Virus record (IMG/VR): IMGVR_UViG_3300028133_000002
Coordinates: 1 to 64,000 of that record
From: a virus
DNA: 64,000 bases
Reading direction: 5' to 3' (one strand)
Shown here: piece by piece, positions 1-9,173 of the stretch
Numbering within the stretch: position 1 is the first letter of the stretch
Layout: each line of letters begins with the position of its first letter
Notes under the pieces: generated by a model
Databases searched by the model: none
What the model was told of the DNA's origin: nothing
Seen by the model: the letters and a program-made list of their open reading frames with translations, nothing else
Program-made: the position numbers and the translations under genes

Positions 1-2130
1 GATTTTAATTGGTTTACTGGTGTAGTCGAAGATCGCCACGATCCATTAGTAATTAATCGCGTGAAAGTACGTTGCTTTGGCTGGCACACTGAAAACAAAA
101 GAGCTCTTCCAACTGCTGAACTTCCTTGGGCTTCGGTTCTTATGCCTACAACTTCGTCTGGTACTTCGGGCGTTGGTGAAGGTACTCATGGCCTTGTTGA
201 AGGTTCATGGGTTATGGGATTCTTTCGTGATGGTAGTGATGCTCAAGACCCAGTTATTATTGGTACTATTATGGGTACTAATGCCGAAGGTGCTGAACCA
301 ACTACTGGTTTCAATGATCCATACGGAGTTTTTCCAAGAGAAGCTGGTACAGACGCTGGTAATAGAGCATTAGGTCTAGATTCTGAAAGAGTTCGGCCAG
401 TTGGTGTGGGAGAACCAGAAGACGCTTATGCACCTCAATATCCATACAACAAAGTCCGTTTAAGTGAATCAGGTCACATTGTAGAATTTGATGATACTCC
501 TGGTGCAGAACGTATTAATATCCAGCACCGAACAGGCGCTTTTATTGAATTAAGACCAGATACATCAATGCGCACTCGTTCAAAGGAACGATATGATGCT
601 ATGACACAATGGATTGTTACAGTATCCGGAGATGCTACTATTAACGTTGGTGGAAATATGTCTACCACAGTTCAAGGTAATATGACATCTTCAGTTGGCG
701 GTAATTCATATATTGACACAAAAGGAAATTTGACTTCTCGTGTATCTGGATCGCATTATGGATATGTTACGGGATCCACTATCTTACAGACAAGAGGCAA
801 CATCAATGTAAAAACAACTGGTAACTTGACTGTTGACTCTGCGGGTAAAATTGACTTTAGATCTGATGGTCCATTCTCAATTACTGCTCCATCAATGACT
901 ATTGACCTTCAAGAAGATTTATCAATTGTTGGTACTAATATGATTACCGATATGTCAGCAACTATGGTTACTCAAGTTCCAACATATCAATTGACTACAG
1001 ACACTATTAGAGCTGATGCAACGGCTTCACTTGATTTGCATACTGTAGCATTTACTGCGATGGGTCAAGAAACAATAGACCTTGGAACTGATGCCTTAAC
1101 TTTAGATGCTGTTACTTCGGGCTATATGAATTTTGGCTCTTCTTTAGATGTTTCAGCTGGATCCGAAATAAACATTGTAACCGCAACTATGCAAATAGAT
1201 GCTGACGCCGAAATGAGTTTAGCTTCTCCAACTATGAATTTAGATGCTGATGGAACTATGAATATCGCAGGTGGAACATCTAATATTGGTTCTTCTGGAA
1301 CTACAAATATTAAATCATCTCAACTCGAATTAAATCCAGGTGGTACAATGTCTCCTGGTTCTGCATTCTCTCCAGACGAAGCTCCTGAAGCGCCAGATGA
1401 TCCAATAATTCCAGATCCAACTTCACCAAACAATCTTCCAAAGGTTGGATTTGACGCTCTTGAGCGTACGCCATTTGAAGTACAAATCGATGAAGCTGAT
1501 ACTGACATTAGTTTCCCAACACCAAAATATTCTGTGATTAGTCCAGATGGAACTGCTGCATATTCTCAACAAGTTCTGAATCTTCAAAATGTCGGTAGAG
1601 CTGGAATCTCTGGCTACTCAGGTCAAAATCTTCAAAACATTACTTCTGATACTACAAACCCAGCTATTGATGGTAAGATTATTTACCAAGACGGTGCTGG
1701 GACAACTGTAAAATACACAAATGCTCATGCAACAAGAAATAAAGAAATTGTTACTCAGCTTGAGCAGATTATTATTCAAGCTTGTAAAAACAGTGGATTA
1801 TCTGCGGAAATATTCTCAGGTGGTATGACTCCACAAAGAAGAACTGGTTCTGATAGACACCTAAATGGCTTCGCGGCTGATGTTCATCTATTCACGTCAG
1901 AAGGTAAAAGATTAAATGTTCAATCCCAAGAACTTCGCGATTGGTGTCAACAAGCTAAAAACGCGGGGGCTACAGCCATTGGAGCCGGTGTAGGTTATAT
2001 GGGTAACGTAGGTGTTCACTTAGATATTTCAGCTGGCAATACAGTTCCAGCTGGTTCTGCTACGTATTGGGGATCGGGTGGTCGTTCTGCTAATGCTCCT
2101 CAATGGTTAATTAACGTTATGACTAGCTAA
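1..2130 (+). CDS. 5: Baseplate central spike protein gp5-like with C-terminal M15 peptidase-like domain (5' end outside window)
   Basis: The frame is open from base 1, so the true start lies upstream; 709 codons are visible. The N-terminal ~130 residues look like the gp5/VgrG OB-fold (WFTGVVEDR, VKVRCFGWHT, DPVIIGTIMG). Residues ~200-460 are short repeats rich in T, N, G and M that fit the triple beta-helix needle. T4 gp5 carries a lysozyme domain after the OB-fold; none is visible here. Instead, the C-terminus has SDRHLNGFAADVHL and GVHLDIS, the H-D-H zinc ligands of the M15 D,D-/L,D-carboxypeptidase family (codons at 1858, 1879 and 2017). I infer that the needle brings a peptidoglycan peptidase rather than a glycosidase. 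The PAAR tip gene follows 11 bp downstream. Spike identity is secure; peptidase activity is inferred from motifs. Confidence 0.88.
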   Translation, partial: DFNWFTGVVEDRHDPLVINRVKVRCFGWHTENKRALPTAELPWASVLMPTTSSGTSGVGEGTHGLVEGSWVMGFFRDGSDAQDPVIIGTIMGTNAEGAEPTTGFNDPYGVFPREAGTDAGNRALGLDSERVRPVGVGEPEDAYAPQYPYNKVRLSESGHIVEFDDTPGAERINIQHRTGAFIELRPDTSMRTRSKERYDAMTQWIVTVSGDATINVGGNMSTTVQGNMTSSVGGNSYIDTKGNLTSRVSGSHYGYVTGSTILQTRGNINVKTTGNLTVDSAGKIDFRSDGPFSITAPSMTIDLQEDLSIVGTNMITDMSATMVTQVPTYQLTTDTIRADATASLDLHTVAFTAMGQETIDLGTDALTLDAVTSGYMNFGSSLDVSAGSEINIVTATMQIDADAEMSLASPTMNLDADGTMNIAGGTSNIGSSGTTNIKSSQLELNPGGTMSPGSAFSPDEAPEAPDDPIIPDPTSPNNLPKVGFDALERTPFEVQIDEADTDISFPTPKYSVISPDGTAAYSQQVLNLQNVGRAGISGYSGQNLQNITSDTTNPAIDGKIIYQDGAGTTVKYTNAHATRNKEIVTQLEQIIIQACKNSGLSAEIFSGGMTPQRRTGSDRHLNGFAADVHLFTSEGKRLNVQSQELRDWCQQAKNAGATAIGAGVGYMGNVGVHLDISAGNTVPAGSATYWGSGGRSANAPQWLINVMTS

Positions 2131-2141
2131 AGGAGATTATA

Positions 2142-2435
2142 ATGCCTGCTGTAGTTGTTCAAGGTTCTGCTTCAACCGGTGATCCATGTGGAGCTCCACC
2201 AAGACCACCATCTAGTTTTAGTGGAGATGTAAATGCTGGAGGAAAACCAGTGGTAAGGCAAGGCGACGCATATGCCGCACATGCTTGTCCAAATTCACCA
2301 CCGCATGGTGCTTCTGCTTCAGCAGGTTCTGGAACAGTAAATGTAAATGGTCAACCAGCTCACAGAAATGGTGATGCTATTTCTTGTGGAAGTAGCGGAG
2401 CTAATGGCGTTGGTAGCGTAAACATCGGTGGATAA
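2142..2435 (+). CDS. PAAR-repeat spike tip protein
   Basis: This 97-residue protein is rich in G, P, S and H. It has the duplicated pattern of PAAR proteins: GKPVVRQGDAYAAHACPNSPPH in the first half and GQPAHRNGDAISCGSSGANG in the second, with His and Cys residues that could bind the metal at the apex. PAAR proteins cap the gp5/VgrG needle and form the membrane-piercing point; gp5.4 has this role in T4. The gene follows the spike gene directly with a good ribosome site (AGGAG at about 2131) and is certainly co-transcribed with it. The family is clear from the motif pattern. The exact metal ligands are not resolved here. Confidence 0.85.
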   Translation: MPAVVVQGSASTGDPCGAPPRPPSSFSGDVNAGGKPVVRQGDAYAAHACPNSPPHGASASAGSGTVNVNGQPAHRNGDAISCGSSGANGVGSVNIGG

Positions 2436-2437
2436 GG

Positions 2438-2445
2438 TATAAATA
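2438..2445 (+). promoter_or_regulatory. T4-type late promoter octamer TATAAATA
   Basis: An exact TATAAATA lies between the PAAR gene and gene 25. Transcription should begin about 5-7 bases downstream, at about 2451. That is the annotated ATG of gene 25, so a transcript from here would either be leaderless or use an internal start. Confidence 0.6.
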
Positions 2446-2450
2446 ATAGC

Positions 2451-2900
2451 ATGAGTACAGAAATTCTATCAGACGCAAATCCATCTAGAGTCGGGGTAAC
2501 TGCTAAAGTTATGGCCCGAGTAAAGCCATATACTGATTTAGATTTACGTTTTAAGCCTCATCCCAATTTTGGTGATGTTGTACCATTAAAAGATATTGCT
2601 GCGATCAAAAATTCTATTCGCACTATCTTATTAACGAATAAAGGTGAGAGACCATTTCAGCCAAACTTTGGCTGTAATATTACTGGTTATCTTTTTGAGC
2701 AACCAGATCCTATTACATTATCATTTTTAGAAGACGAAATTAAAGACGCACTAGGACTATATGAACCTCGCGTAATTACAGCTGATGTTAAAGTTGAAGA
2801 TAACACTGACGCTAATGCGCTATTTGTTTCAGTATCATGCATCTTAGTATCAACACAACAACAAATTGATGTTGAATTATTTTTAGAGAGAACTAGATAA
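2451..2900 (+). CDS. 25: Baseplate wedge protein gp25
   Basis: The protein matches the gp25/TssE family: 'IKNSIRTILLTNKGERPFQPNFGCNITGYLFE' in two adjacent blocks at residues ~49-82 is the family signature (the T4 protein has RKGSRPFDPEFGCDL). gp25 joins the wedge to the tail tube/sheath initiation complex. The 149-residue reading is longer than T4 gp25 (132). The ATG at 2511 would give 129 residues beginning MARVKPYTDL, and it fits better with the late promoter at 2438-2445, whose predicted start site falls on the ATG at 2451. Neither ATG has a strong ribosome site. The gene abuts gene 6 with no gap. Confidence 0.88.
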   Translation: MSTEILSDANPSRVGVTAKVMARVKPYTDLDLRFKPHPNFGDVVPLKDIAAIKNSIRTILLTNKGERPFQPNFGCNITGYLFEQPDPITLSFLEDEIKDALGLYEPRVITADVKVEDNTDANALFVSVSCILVSTQQQIDVELFLERTR

Positions 2901-4751
2901 ATGGCACAAATTAAGAACGTAACCGAACTTGATTTCGATCAGATTAAAACTAATCTAAAAGTTTTTTTAAGTTCTCAAGAAAAATTTAATGACTATGATT
3001 TTGATGGCGCAGGGATGAATGTTCTATTAGATGTTCTTTCTTATAACACTCAGTATAATGCGCTTTTAGCACATATGACAATGAATGAAGCATTTTTAGA
3101 TTCTGCACAAATAAGATCTAACGCGGTGTCCCACGCTAAAAACTTAGGTTATACACCAAGATCTAGATCTGCTGCTGCTGCGAAATTAAATGTTACTGTA
3201 ACTGGAGACTCGGAATCTCCTGCTACTATTTCTATACCAAAGGGATATAATTTTACAGGACAAATCGGATCTAGTACTTATACATTTGTGACTAATGCTG
3301 CATTTAACGCTAATAAAAGTCAATTTAACAACCAATATGTCTTTAATCAAATTCAAGCTTACGAAGGTAAGCTTGTTAACTTAACGTACCGAGTAGATAA
3401 TAAAGAACAATTTCAAAAGTTTAGAATAGCAGATCCTAATATTGATACTTCTACTATGGTTGTGCGAGTTAGAGATTCATTAACCTCAAGTGACTATGTT
3501 TCCTATACTCATTACGATAATATTCTAAATGTAAATAATGAATCAAAAATTTATTATTTACAAGAAAATGGTAATAACCAATATGAGTTTTATTTTGGAG
3601 ATGGAGTATTAGGTTATCAACCTTCGACAGGCCAAGTTGTGGAGCTAACATATATTTCTACAAATGGTATAGAAGGAAACGGCGCTAAAACGTTTACGGC
3701 AAATTCTTCAATTGGAGGATTTACTTCTATCTTAGTTGTAAATAGTGATGGCTTTGAAAAAACCTTAACTGGGGCCGAAAAAGAGACAATTGATTCGATT
3801 AAGTTTAATGCTCCTAAGTTGTTTGCTGCACAAGATAGAGCTGTAACTTCACAAGATTATAGATCAATTTTACTTGCAAATTTTGATTACATAGAAGATA
3901 TATCTGTTTGGGGCGGAGAAACTGCGGTACCTCCAGTATATGGAAAAGTTTATATTTCTATTAAACCTAATGACGCAGAATTGCTAACAGACTCTACAAA
4001 ATCGTCAATCGCTCGCTTTTTGAAAGATAAAAATGTTGGATCAGTTACTGCAGAAGTTGTAGATCCAGATTATACTTATTTAAATATTGAAGCATTTTTT
4101 AAGTACGATTCGCATAATACTTCTAGAACTAAAACACAATTAGAATCTGCGGTTAATCAAGTTATTCAAAACTATAATGATACTGCCTTAAAAAAGTTTG
4201 ACGGTGTGTTTAGACAATCTCAGTTGTTGCGTCTTATCGATGACGCCGACCAAGGTATTTTAAATTCTACAATAAGAATTAAAATGCATAAACATATATT
4301 CCCTATTGCAGGTGTTACTTCTTCTTACAATATTAAATTTTCTGCTCTAATGTATCTCTCAGATTCTGATGAATCTATTATTAGTTCCAATATATTTCAC
4401 ACAGACGATGCTGGTACCGAAGGCACGTTTACTGACATTGCAATTGCAGGATCTACTGACAGACAAGTTCAAGTAGTATCTGCTACAACTGGAAATGTAA
4501 TTATTGCTAATGCAGGAACTGTAAATCCATCTGAGGGAACGATTAGTCTTAGCTTAAATATTACTTCGACATCTGTAATAAAAATATATGCTAAAGCTGA
4601 TTCGAATGATATTGCTCCAAAGTTTAACCAACTTGTAGCTATTGAAGTAGATGACGCTGAAGATGCAATCGAAGTAACTGGCGAAATAGATACTATTGCG
4701 ACGCAGGGCTCTGATGGCGCTGCTAATTATACAACGTTCTCAAGACATTAA
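2901..4751 (+). CDS. 6: Baseplate wedge protein gp6
   Basis: This 616-residue protein is close in size to T4 gp6 (660) and sits directly after gene 25, as in many T4-like phages. The N-terminus (FDQIKTNLKVFLSSQ, MNVLLDVLSYNTQYNALLAH, EAFLDSAQ) and the central SQDYRSILLANFDYIEDISVWGGE region are typical of gp6 and the related baseplate_J proteins. gp6 forms the dimeric ring linking wedges around the hub. The last ~130 residues (from about residue 490) are a less conserved, beta-rich extension. The start ATG follows the gene 25 stop immediately, implying translational coupling. Function follows from family and position. Confidence 0.9.
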   Translation: MAQIKNVTELDFDQIKTNLKVFLSSQEKFNDYDFDGAGMNVLLDVLSYNTQYNALLAHMTMNEAFLDSAQIRSNAVSHAKNLGYTPRSRSAAAAKLNVTVTGDSESPATISIPKGYNFTGQIGSSTYTFVTNAAFNANKSQFNNQYVFNQIQAYEGKLVNLTYRVDNKEQFQKFRIADPNIDTSTMVVRVRDSLTSSDYVSYTHYDNILNVNNESKIYYLQENGNNQYEFYFGDGVLGYQPSTGQVVELTYISTNGIEGNGAKTFTANSSIGGFTSILVVNSDGFEKTLTGAEKETIDSIKFNAPKLFAAQDRAVTSQDYRSILLANFDYIEDISVWGGETAVPPVYGKVYISIKPNDAELLTDSTKSSIARFLKDKNVGSVTAEVVDPDYTYLNIEAFFKYDSHNTSRTKTQLESAVNQVIQNYNDTALKKFDGVFRQSQLLRLIDDADQGILNSTIRIKMHKHIFPIAGVTSSYNIKFSALMYLSDSDESIISSNIFHTDDAGTEGTFTDIAIAGSTDRQVQVVSATTGNVIIANAGTVNPSEGTISLSLNITSTSVIKIYAKADSNDIAPKFNQLVAIEVDDAEDAIEVTGEIDTIATQGSDGAANYTTFSRH

Positions 4752-4760
4752 TAGGGTCTC

Positions 4761-6677
4761 ATGGCTGATAATAGAACAAATATAGAAAGCCCTAGTGTTG
4801 AGCAACTAATACCTCAGCAATTAGTAGGTGACTCTCAAGCTTTAATTGAATTCTTAAAGGAATATTATAAGTTCCTGAATCAAGATCAAGAGCCAACTCA
4901 TGTAATTAACACAATTATTCAAAATAAAGATTTGGATGACGCTGTTGATGCATATATTGATATGGTTCGCAAAGAGCTTGGTCATGGAATGGCCACTAAG
5001 CTTGAAGCTAATAAAGTAAACTTATATAAACACATTGGTGAATTTTATAGGTCTAAAGGTTCTATTGATTCTTTTAAATTATTATTCAGGCTTCTTTTTA
5101 ATAAAAACGTAGAAATTTCTCTTCCTAAAGAACAAATTCTTGTTGCTTCTGACGGTAGATGGGTTCAGCAAACATCATTGTTTGTGAATATATCAACTGG
5201 AAATGCTTTTGACTTAGTCAACTCATTTGTTACAATTAATAATACTAATGGTTCATCTGTAATAGTTGAAGTTGAAAGAGTAAGAAAATACGATGATTCT
5301 GGCATTTTTGAACTTATTGTTTCAAGATTATTTGTAGGTCAAATTAATGATGCTGCAACATTTACAGAAAATTCTATAACCGGGACAGTTATTAATTCTC
5401 TGTCAGCATATTCAATTAGTTATTCTGGCGAGGATGGATTTAAAGTCGGTCAATTACTAGATGTAGTAAGTGGATCAATCACTGGAACTAAAGTTAAAGT
5501 TACTTCAGTAAATGCTACTAATGGTATTACTGGTATTGAGTTTTTAGAATTTGGAGCTAATTATCCCTCTACGGTAACACTACAAGTATCAGTAGATACA
5601 ACTTCTTTAAATAATGGTATTTTAATAGGATCAGTAATTACTGATACTAGCGTAGAAAATATAGAAGCATTAAAAGTATCAAATCCAGAAAAAGCTATAA
5701 TTTATTTTACAAGCACCGCGGTTTCTAGATATTCTGGATCATATTCAACTAATAAAGGGTTTCTATCTGACGACATTTACCTGCAAGATAACTTTTATTA
5801 TCAGCAATACTCTTATGCAATTAAAGCTGATGAGCAGTTTTCGCAATATGAAAGTATAGTAAAGCAAACTATTCATCCATCAGGTATGATTATGTTTGGT
5901 GAATTTGAAATTACTAATGAAATTGACGCTACTGCAGCGATTCAGCTATTGGGAAGACTTTATCGCGGGTTTTACAGTGATGCAGTTAGAACAGATGATA
6001 CTGATACTATAATTGATACAACAAAGCCATTAGCTCATACCGCTACTACTTCTCAATTTGTTATTTACGAATTTACTAAGGGTGTGGCAAATACTGATGA
6101 TATTGTTAATACATCTGATCTACATGAAAAGTTTTCAACAAAGCCATTAGCTCATACCGCTACTACTTCTCAGCACGTATATAGAAATATAACAAAGCCT
6201 TTCGAAGAATTAATAGAGTCTCAAGATAGCAACTTAGTTGAAGGTCCACAGGTTTATGCAAATGATTACTTTTTGCAAGATTATTCTACTGATTTAACCA
6301 TTGATACTTTAAAAGGATATAAGTGGAATTTAACAAAACCATTCTTTGAAAGCATTGCTACTTCTCAAATTGATCCCATTTTTAATTTTACTAAATCCGA
6401 TACAGATTTAGTAAATACCTCGCAAATTGTTGATAAAAATACTACAAAGCGACTTGTTGATGTTGTCGGGGCAGAATCAGAAGATTTAATCTTTGATACG
6501 CAAAAGGTATTATCGACAAACGTTTTATCAAGTGAGCAATTGTCGAATGATATGGATAAACCTTTACCTGGAGATAGTATAAATACTATTGTCGACGGGA
6601 TGGCTGAGATTAATCCATATTCCCCGTTTTATTTTGAAGAACACTATTCAGGCGGCCCACGCTCTGATTTTACCTAA
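4761..6677 (+). CDS. Baseplate wedge protein, gp7 candidate, with C-terminal TKP repeats
   Basis: This 638-residue structural protein lies between gp6 and gp8, the place of gene 7 in T4. The first ~130 residues are helical and conserved-looking (QALIEFLKEYYKFLNQ, YRSKGSIDSFKLLFRLLF), a pattern found in T4-like marine phage baseplate proteins. The middle (~130-420) is beta-rich. From about residue 420 there is a string of degenerate units centred on 'TKPLAHTATTSQ', 'TKPFEELIESQ', 'TKPFFESIATSQ', 'TKSDTDLVNTSQ' and 'TKRLVDVVGAES'. It is much shorter than T4 gp7 (1032). The gp7 label rests mainly on position; a tail-fibre attachment role is also possible. Confidence 0.6.
   Translation: MADNRTNIESPSVEQLIPQQLVGDSQALIEFLKEYYKFLNQDQEPTHVINTIIQNKDLDDAVDAYIDMVRKELGHGMATKLEANKVNLYKHIGEFYRSKGSIDSFKLLFRLLFNKNVEISLPKEQILVASDGRWVQQTSLFVNISTGNAFDLVNSFVTINNTNGSSVIVEVERVRKYDDSGIFELIVSRLFVGQINDAATFTENSITGTVINSLSAYSISYSGEDGFKVGQLLDVVSGSITGTKVKVTSVNATNGITGIEFLEFGANYPSTVTLQVSVDTTSLNNGILIGSVITDTSVENIEALKVSNPEKAIIYFTSTAVSRYSGSYSTNKGFLSDDIYLQDNFYYQQYSYAIKADEQFSQYESIVKQTIHPSGMIMFGEFEITNEIDATAAIQLLGRLYRGFYSDAVRTDDTDTIIDTTKPLAHTATTSQFVIYEFTKGVANTDDIVNTSDLHEKFSTKPLAHTATTSQHVYRNITKPFEELIESQDSNLVEGPQVYANDYFLQDYSTDLTIDTLKGYKWNLTKPFFESIATSQIDPIFNFTKSDTDLVNTSQIVDKNTTKRLVDVVGAESEDLIFDTQKVLSTNVLSSEQLSNDMDKPLPGDSINTIVDGMAEINPYSPFYFEEHYSGGPRSDFT
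6021..6172 (+). repeat. 35-bp exact direct repeat inside the gp7-like gene
   Basis: The same 35 bases occur at 6021-6055 and 6138-6172, 117 bp (39 codons) apart and in frame, encoding TKPLAHTATTSQ twice. They are the two best preserved copies of a longer degenerate TKP repeat series continuing to about 6580. The base identity, including third positions, points to a recent duplication or to gene conversion. Confidence 0.9.
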
Positions 6678-6694
6678 CTTAGGAGAAAAACCAA

Positions 6695-7138
6695 ATGTTA
6701 ATGAATGAAAGCTTAAAGGCTACCGGCCAAGTCTCAGTAGAGATTTTTGATCCGTCTGGCTCTTTAAAAGAAAAAATTCACATCCCAAACCTTGTTGTAA
6801 CCACAGGTAGAGACTACATTGCTCGTCGTATGGCAAACACTGACGACGCTGTGATGAGTCATATGGCTACTGGTACAGATAACACAACTCCAGCGCTTGC
6901 TGACACTACCCTTGGTACTGAAAATGGTAGAGTTGCTTTAGATTCTACTTCGGTAGCTGCTAACGTTGTAACATATCAGGCGACCTTTGCTCCTGGCACT
7001 TCAACTGGCGCGCTTGTAGAAGCTGCTGTTTTAAATGCTTCTTCTGCTGGTACAATGTTATGTCGTACAACCTTTGATGTTGTAAATAAAGCTGCTGCAG
7101 ATACAATGGTTATCACTTGGGCAATTACAATCTCATAA
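6695..7138 (+). CDS. Virion structural protein, tail-fibre/baseplate associated, unknown role
   Basis: I do not recognise a named T4 homologue. The protein has 147 residues and is mostly beta and small-residue rich, with an N-terminal segment (KATGQVSVEIFDPSGSLKEKIHIPNLVVTTGRDYIARRM) split here by a VxN turn. This type of N-terminus occurs in small phage structural proteins encoded near fibre genes. The C-terminal VNKAAADTMVITWAITIS is a typical beta ending. AGGAG lies 8 bases before the ATG at 6695. A second in-frame ATG lies at 6701. It sits between the wedge genes 7-like and 8, in the same transcription unit, and is presumably a wedge or fibre accessory protein. Confidence 0.7.
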   Translation: MLMNESLKATGQVSVEIFDPSGSLKEKIHIPNLVVTTGRDYIARRMANTDDAVMSHMATGTDNTTPALADTTLGTENGRVALDSTSVAANVVTYQATFAPGTSTGALVEAAVLNASSAGTMLCRTTFDVVNKAAADTMVITWAITIS

Positions 7139-7158
7139 TAAAATAAAGAGAAGTATTA

Positions 7159-9126
7159 ATGACTGCTGTAATCACTTCATCATTTCACACCAATGTTGCT
7201 AATTCTGTTTATGAAGAAATTCAAAGTAGAAGCGCAATTTATCACTATTTTGTCGGGCAAGTGCTGGCGTGGAGTGATGAAAATGATCCCCCTGTTCCTA
7301 ATGGCTCTTACGTGTATGAAAACAGCGTAAGAAATAGTATTGTACAAACTAAGCAAATTCAAATTAATGATGTAATACATGTTCTTCCAAGAATAAATTG
7401 GGAAGCGCAAACTGTTTATGATATGTACGATGATACTTATACTTTAGATAATACGTCAGCCACTGGAGCAACGTCATTAGCTGAAGCAGTATTTTATGTT
7501 CTTACTGAAGACTTTAATATCTATAAATGTATTTTTAATAACAACGGTGGAGCTTCTACTGTACAACCAACTGGAACTAGTGCCAATTACATAGAAACCG
7601 GTGATGGATATGTTTGGAAATTTATTGCCTTTATTCCTTTAGGTTTAAGAAATAAATTCCTAACTACTGCGTTTATGCCTATTACAAGGTCTATTAAAAA
7701 TAGGTATTACTCAGAAGGAACAATTACTTCTTATAATATTTTAGATGGCGGTCAAGACTATGATCCAAATGAAACATATGCTGTTATTAGTGGGGATGGC
7801 TCTGGCCCATATGCAAAAAGACTATCATCTATAGTAACTTATGACGTTCAATATAAAGACGGAACTAACGAGAATGGTTTTGGAAAAAAATTCTATATAG
7901 ACAATACCGTAGCTCCAGAATTATATTTAGTTGAAGAAAACACTTATAGATTTGACCAATCACATTCAAATAATTCTGGTATAACTATTAAGTTTTCAAC
8001 AACAGACGATGGAACTTGGCATAGTGGTACCGAATATACAACGGGTGTAACTTATGTTGGAACACCTGGTACTTCTGGTGCATACACACAAATTGTAGTT
8101 CCTGAGAGTGCTCCAGATTTATACTATTATAGCGAAAACGATGAATACGCTGGAAATCAAGTTTACACGTTACAGAACGCTGGAGTAGAAGGTCAAGCAA
8201 ATATTCAACTTGTAATCGAAAACGGTGTTATCACGGGCTTACAAATTTTAGATGGTGGATACGGTTATACTTCTGCAAATTTAAGTATTGCTAAAGATAT
8301 TGGTGATCCTGGAACTGGAGGATCAATTACTTTAAATCTTTCAGAAGGTGACTTGGCAACACAACAATCGAACGTTGAGCTTCTTGCTGTTGACGGAGAA
8401 ATAAGTTATGTCGTAATTGAAAATGGTGGCACTGGATATACTAGTGCCAATATTGTTATCACAGGCGATGGTACTGGGGCGGATTTTGATGCTGTATTAG
8501 ATGCAAATGGAACAATTACTGGTGTAACTATCAACAGTAAAGGATCTGGATATAGTTTTGCTAATATAGTTATTACTGGGGATGGCAACGACGCGTCCGC
8601 CAGAGCAATTATGGCCCCAACTGGAGGTCATGGGTCGAATGCTCCAGCAGAATTAATATCAGACACTCTTTGCTTTTATACTTCTTTTGAAAATGAAGCT
8701 ATTCAAGGTCTTCAAGTTGATAACGAATATCGACAAATTGGAATTATTAAAGACGTTATGGATTTTGGATCTATACATACAAAGTTTAATAACGAATTAG
8801 GTTCTGCGTGTTATGCAATCACTGGTACTTTTAGTGGAAGTGATTTTCCAGAAGATGCCGATATTATAACCTTTGATGATACAAAAACATTAAAGATTGT
8901 ATCATCAAACGATAATTCAATGCTAGTTCAATCTTTAGATGGATCAGTTCCCGTAGATGCTGAAACATATTACAATACCGAAAAAACAATTTCTTTCACT
9001 GTTACAAATTTAATAGATCCAACTATTAATAAATTTTCTGGAAATATGTTGTACGTTGACAATAAGCAAGCATTTACACCATCTGGCGAACAGTTTGTGG
9101 TCTTCAGAACATTCATTAAATTCTAA
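7159..9126 (+). CDS. 8: Baseplate wedge protein gp8, enlarged by beta-rich glycine repeats
   Basis: The N-terminal ~190 residues match gp8 of marine T4-like phages (VITSSFHTNVANSVYEE, YHYFVGQVLAWSDEN, YKCIFNNNGGASTVQPTGTS, DGYVWKFIAFIPLGLRNKF). gp8 forms the wedge dimer contacting gp7 and gp10. At 655 residues it is almost twice T4 gp8 (334). The extra length lies largely at residues ~190-490 and includes repeats of the form DGGYGYTSAN, NGGTGYTSANIVITGDG and SKGSGYSFANIVITGDG, which look like stacked beta turns. The C-terminal ~150 residues return to a gp8-like pattern. Family assignment is good for the N-terminus; the repeat insertion is a lineage feature with unknown role. Confidence 0.82.
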   Translation: MTAVITSSFHTNVANSVYEEIQSRSAIYHYFVGQVLAWSDENDPPVPNGSYVYENSVRNSIVQTKQIQINDVIHVLPRINWEAQTVYDMYDDTYTLDNTSATGATSLAEAVFYVLTEDFNIYKCIFNNNGGASTVQPTGTSANYIETGDGYVWKFIAFIPLGLRNKFLTTAFMPITRSIKNRYYSEGTITSYNILDGGQDYDPNETYAVISGDGSGPYAKRLSSIVTYDVQYKDGTNENGFGKKFYIDNTVAPELYLVEENTYRFDQSHSNNSGITIKFSTTDDGTWHSGTEYTTGVTYVGTPGTSGAYTQIVVPESAPDLYYYSENDEYAGNQVYTLQNAGVEGQANIQLVIENGVITGLQILDGGYGYTSANLSIAKDIGDPGTGGSITLNLSEGDLATQQSNVELLAVDGEISYVVIENGGTGYTSANIVITGDGTGADFDAVLDANGTITGVTINSKGSGYSFANIVITGDGNDASARAIMAPTGGHGSNAPAELISDTLCFYTSFENEAIQGLQVDNEYRQIGIIKDVMDFGSIHTKFNNELGSACYAITGTFSGSDFPEDADIITFDDTKTLKIVSSNDNSMLVQSLDGSVPVDAETYYNTEKTISFTVTNLIDPTINKFSGNMLYVDNKQAFTPSGEQFVVFRTFIKF

Positions 9127-9128
9127 CT

Positions 9129-9136
9129 TATAAATA
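9129..9136 (+). promoter_or_regulatory. T4-type late promoter octamer TATAAATA
   Basis: An exact TATAAATA lies just after the gene 8 stop, 38 bases before the ATG of the giant DUF4815 gene. The predicted start at about 9142 leaves a ~30-base leader. It gives the adhesion region its own late promoter. Confidence 0.75.
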
Positions 9137-9173
9137 AATGTAACAGATTAATTCAAATTAGAGTGTAGCAACA

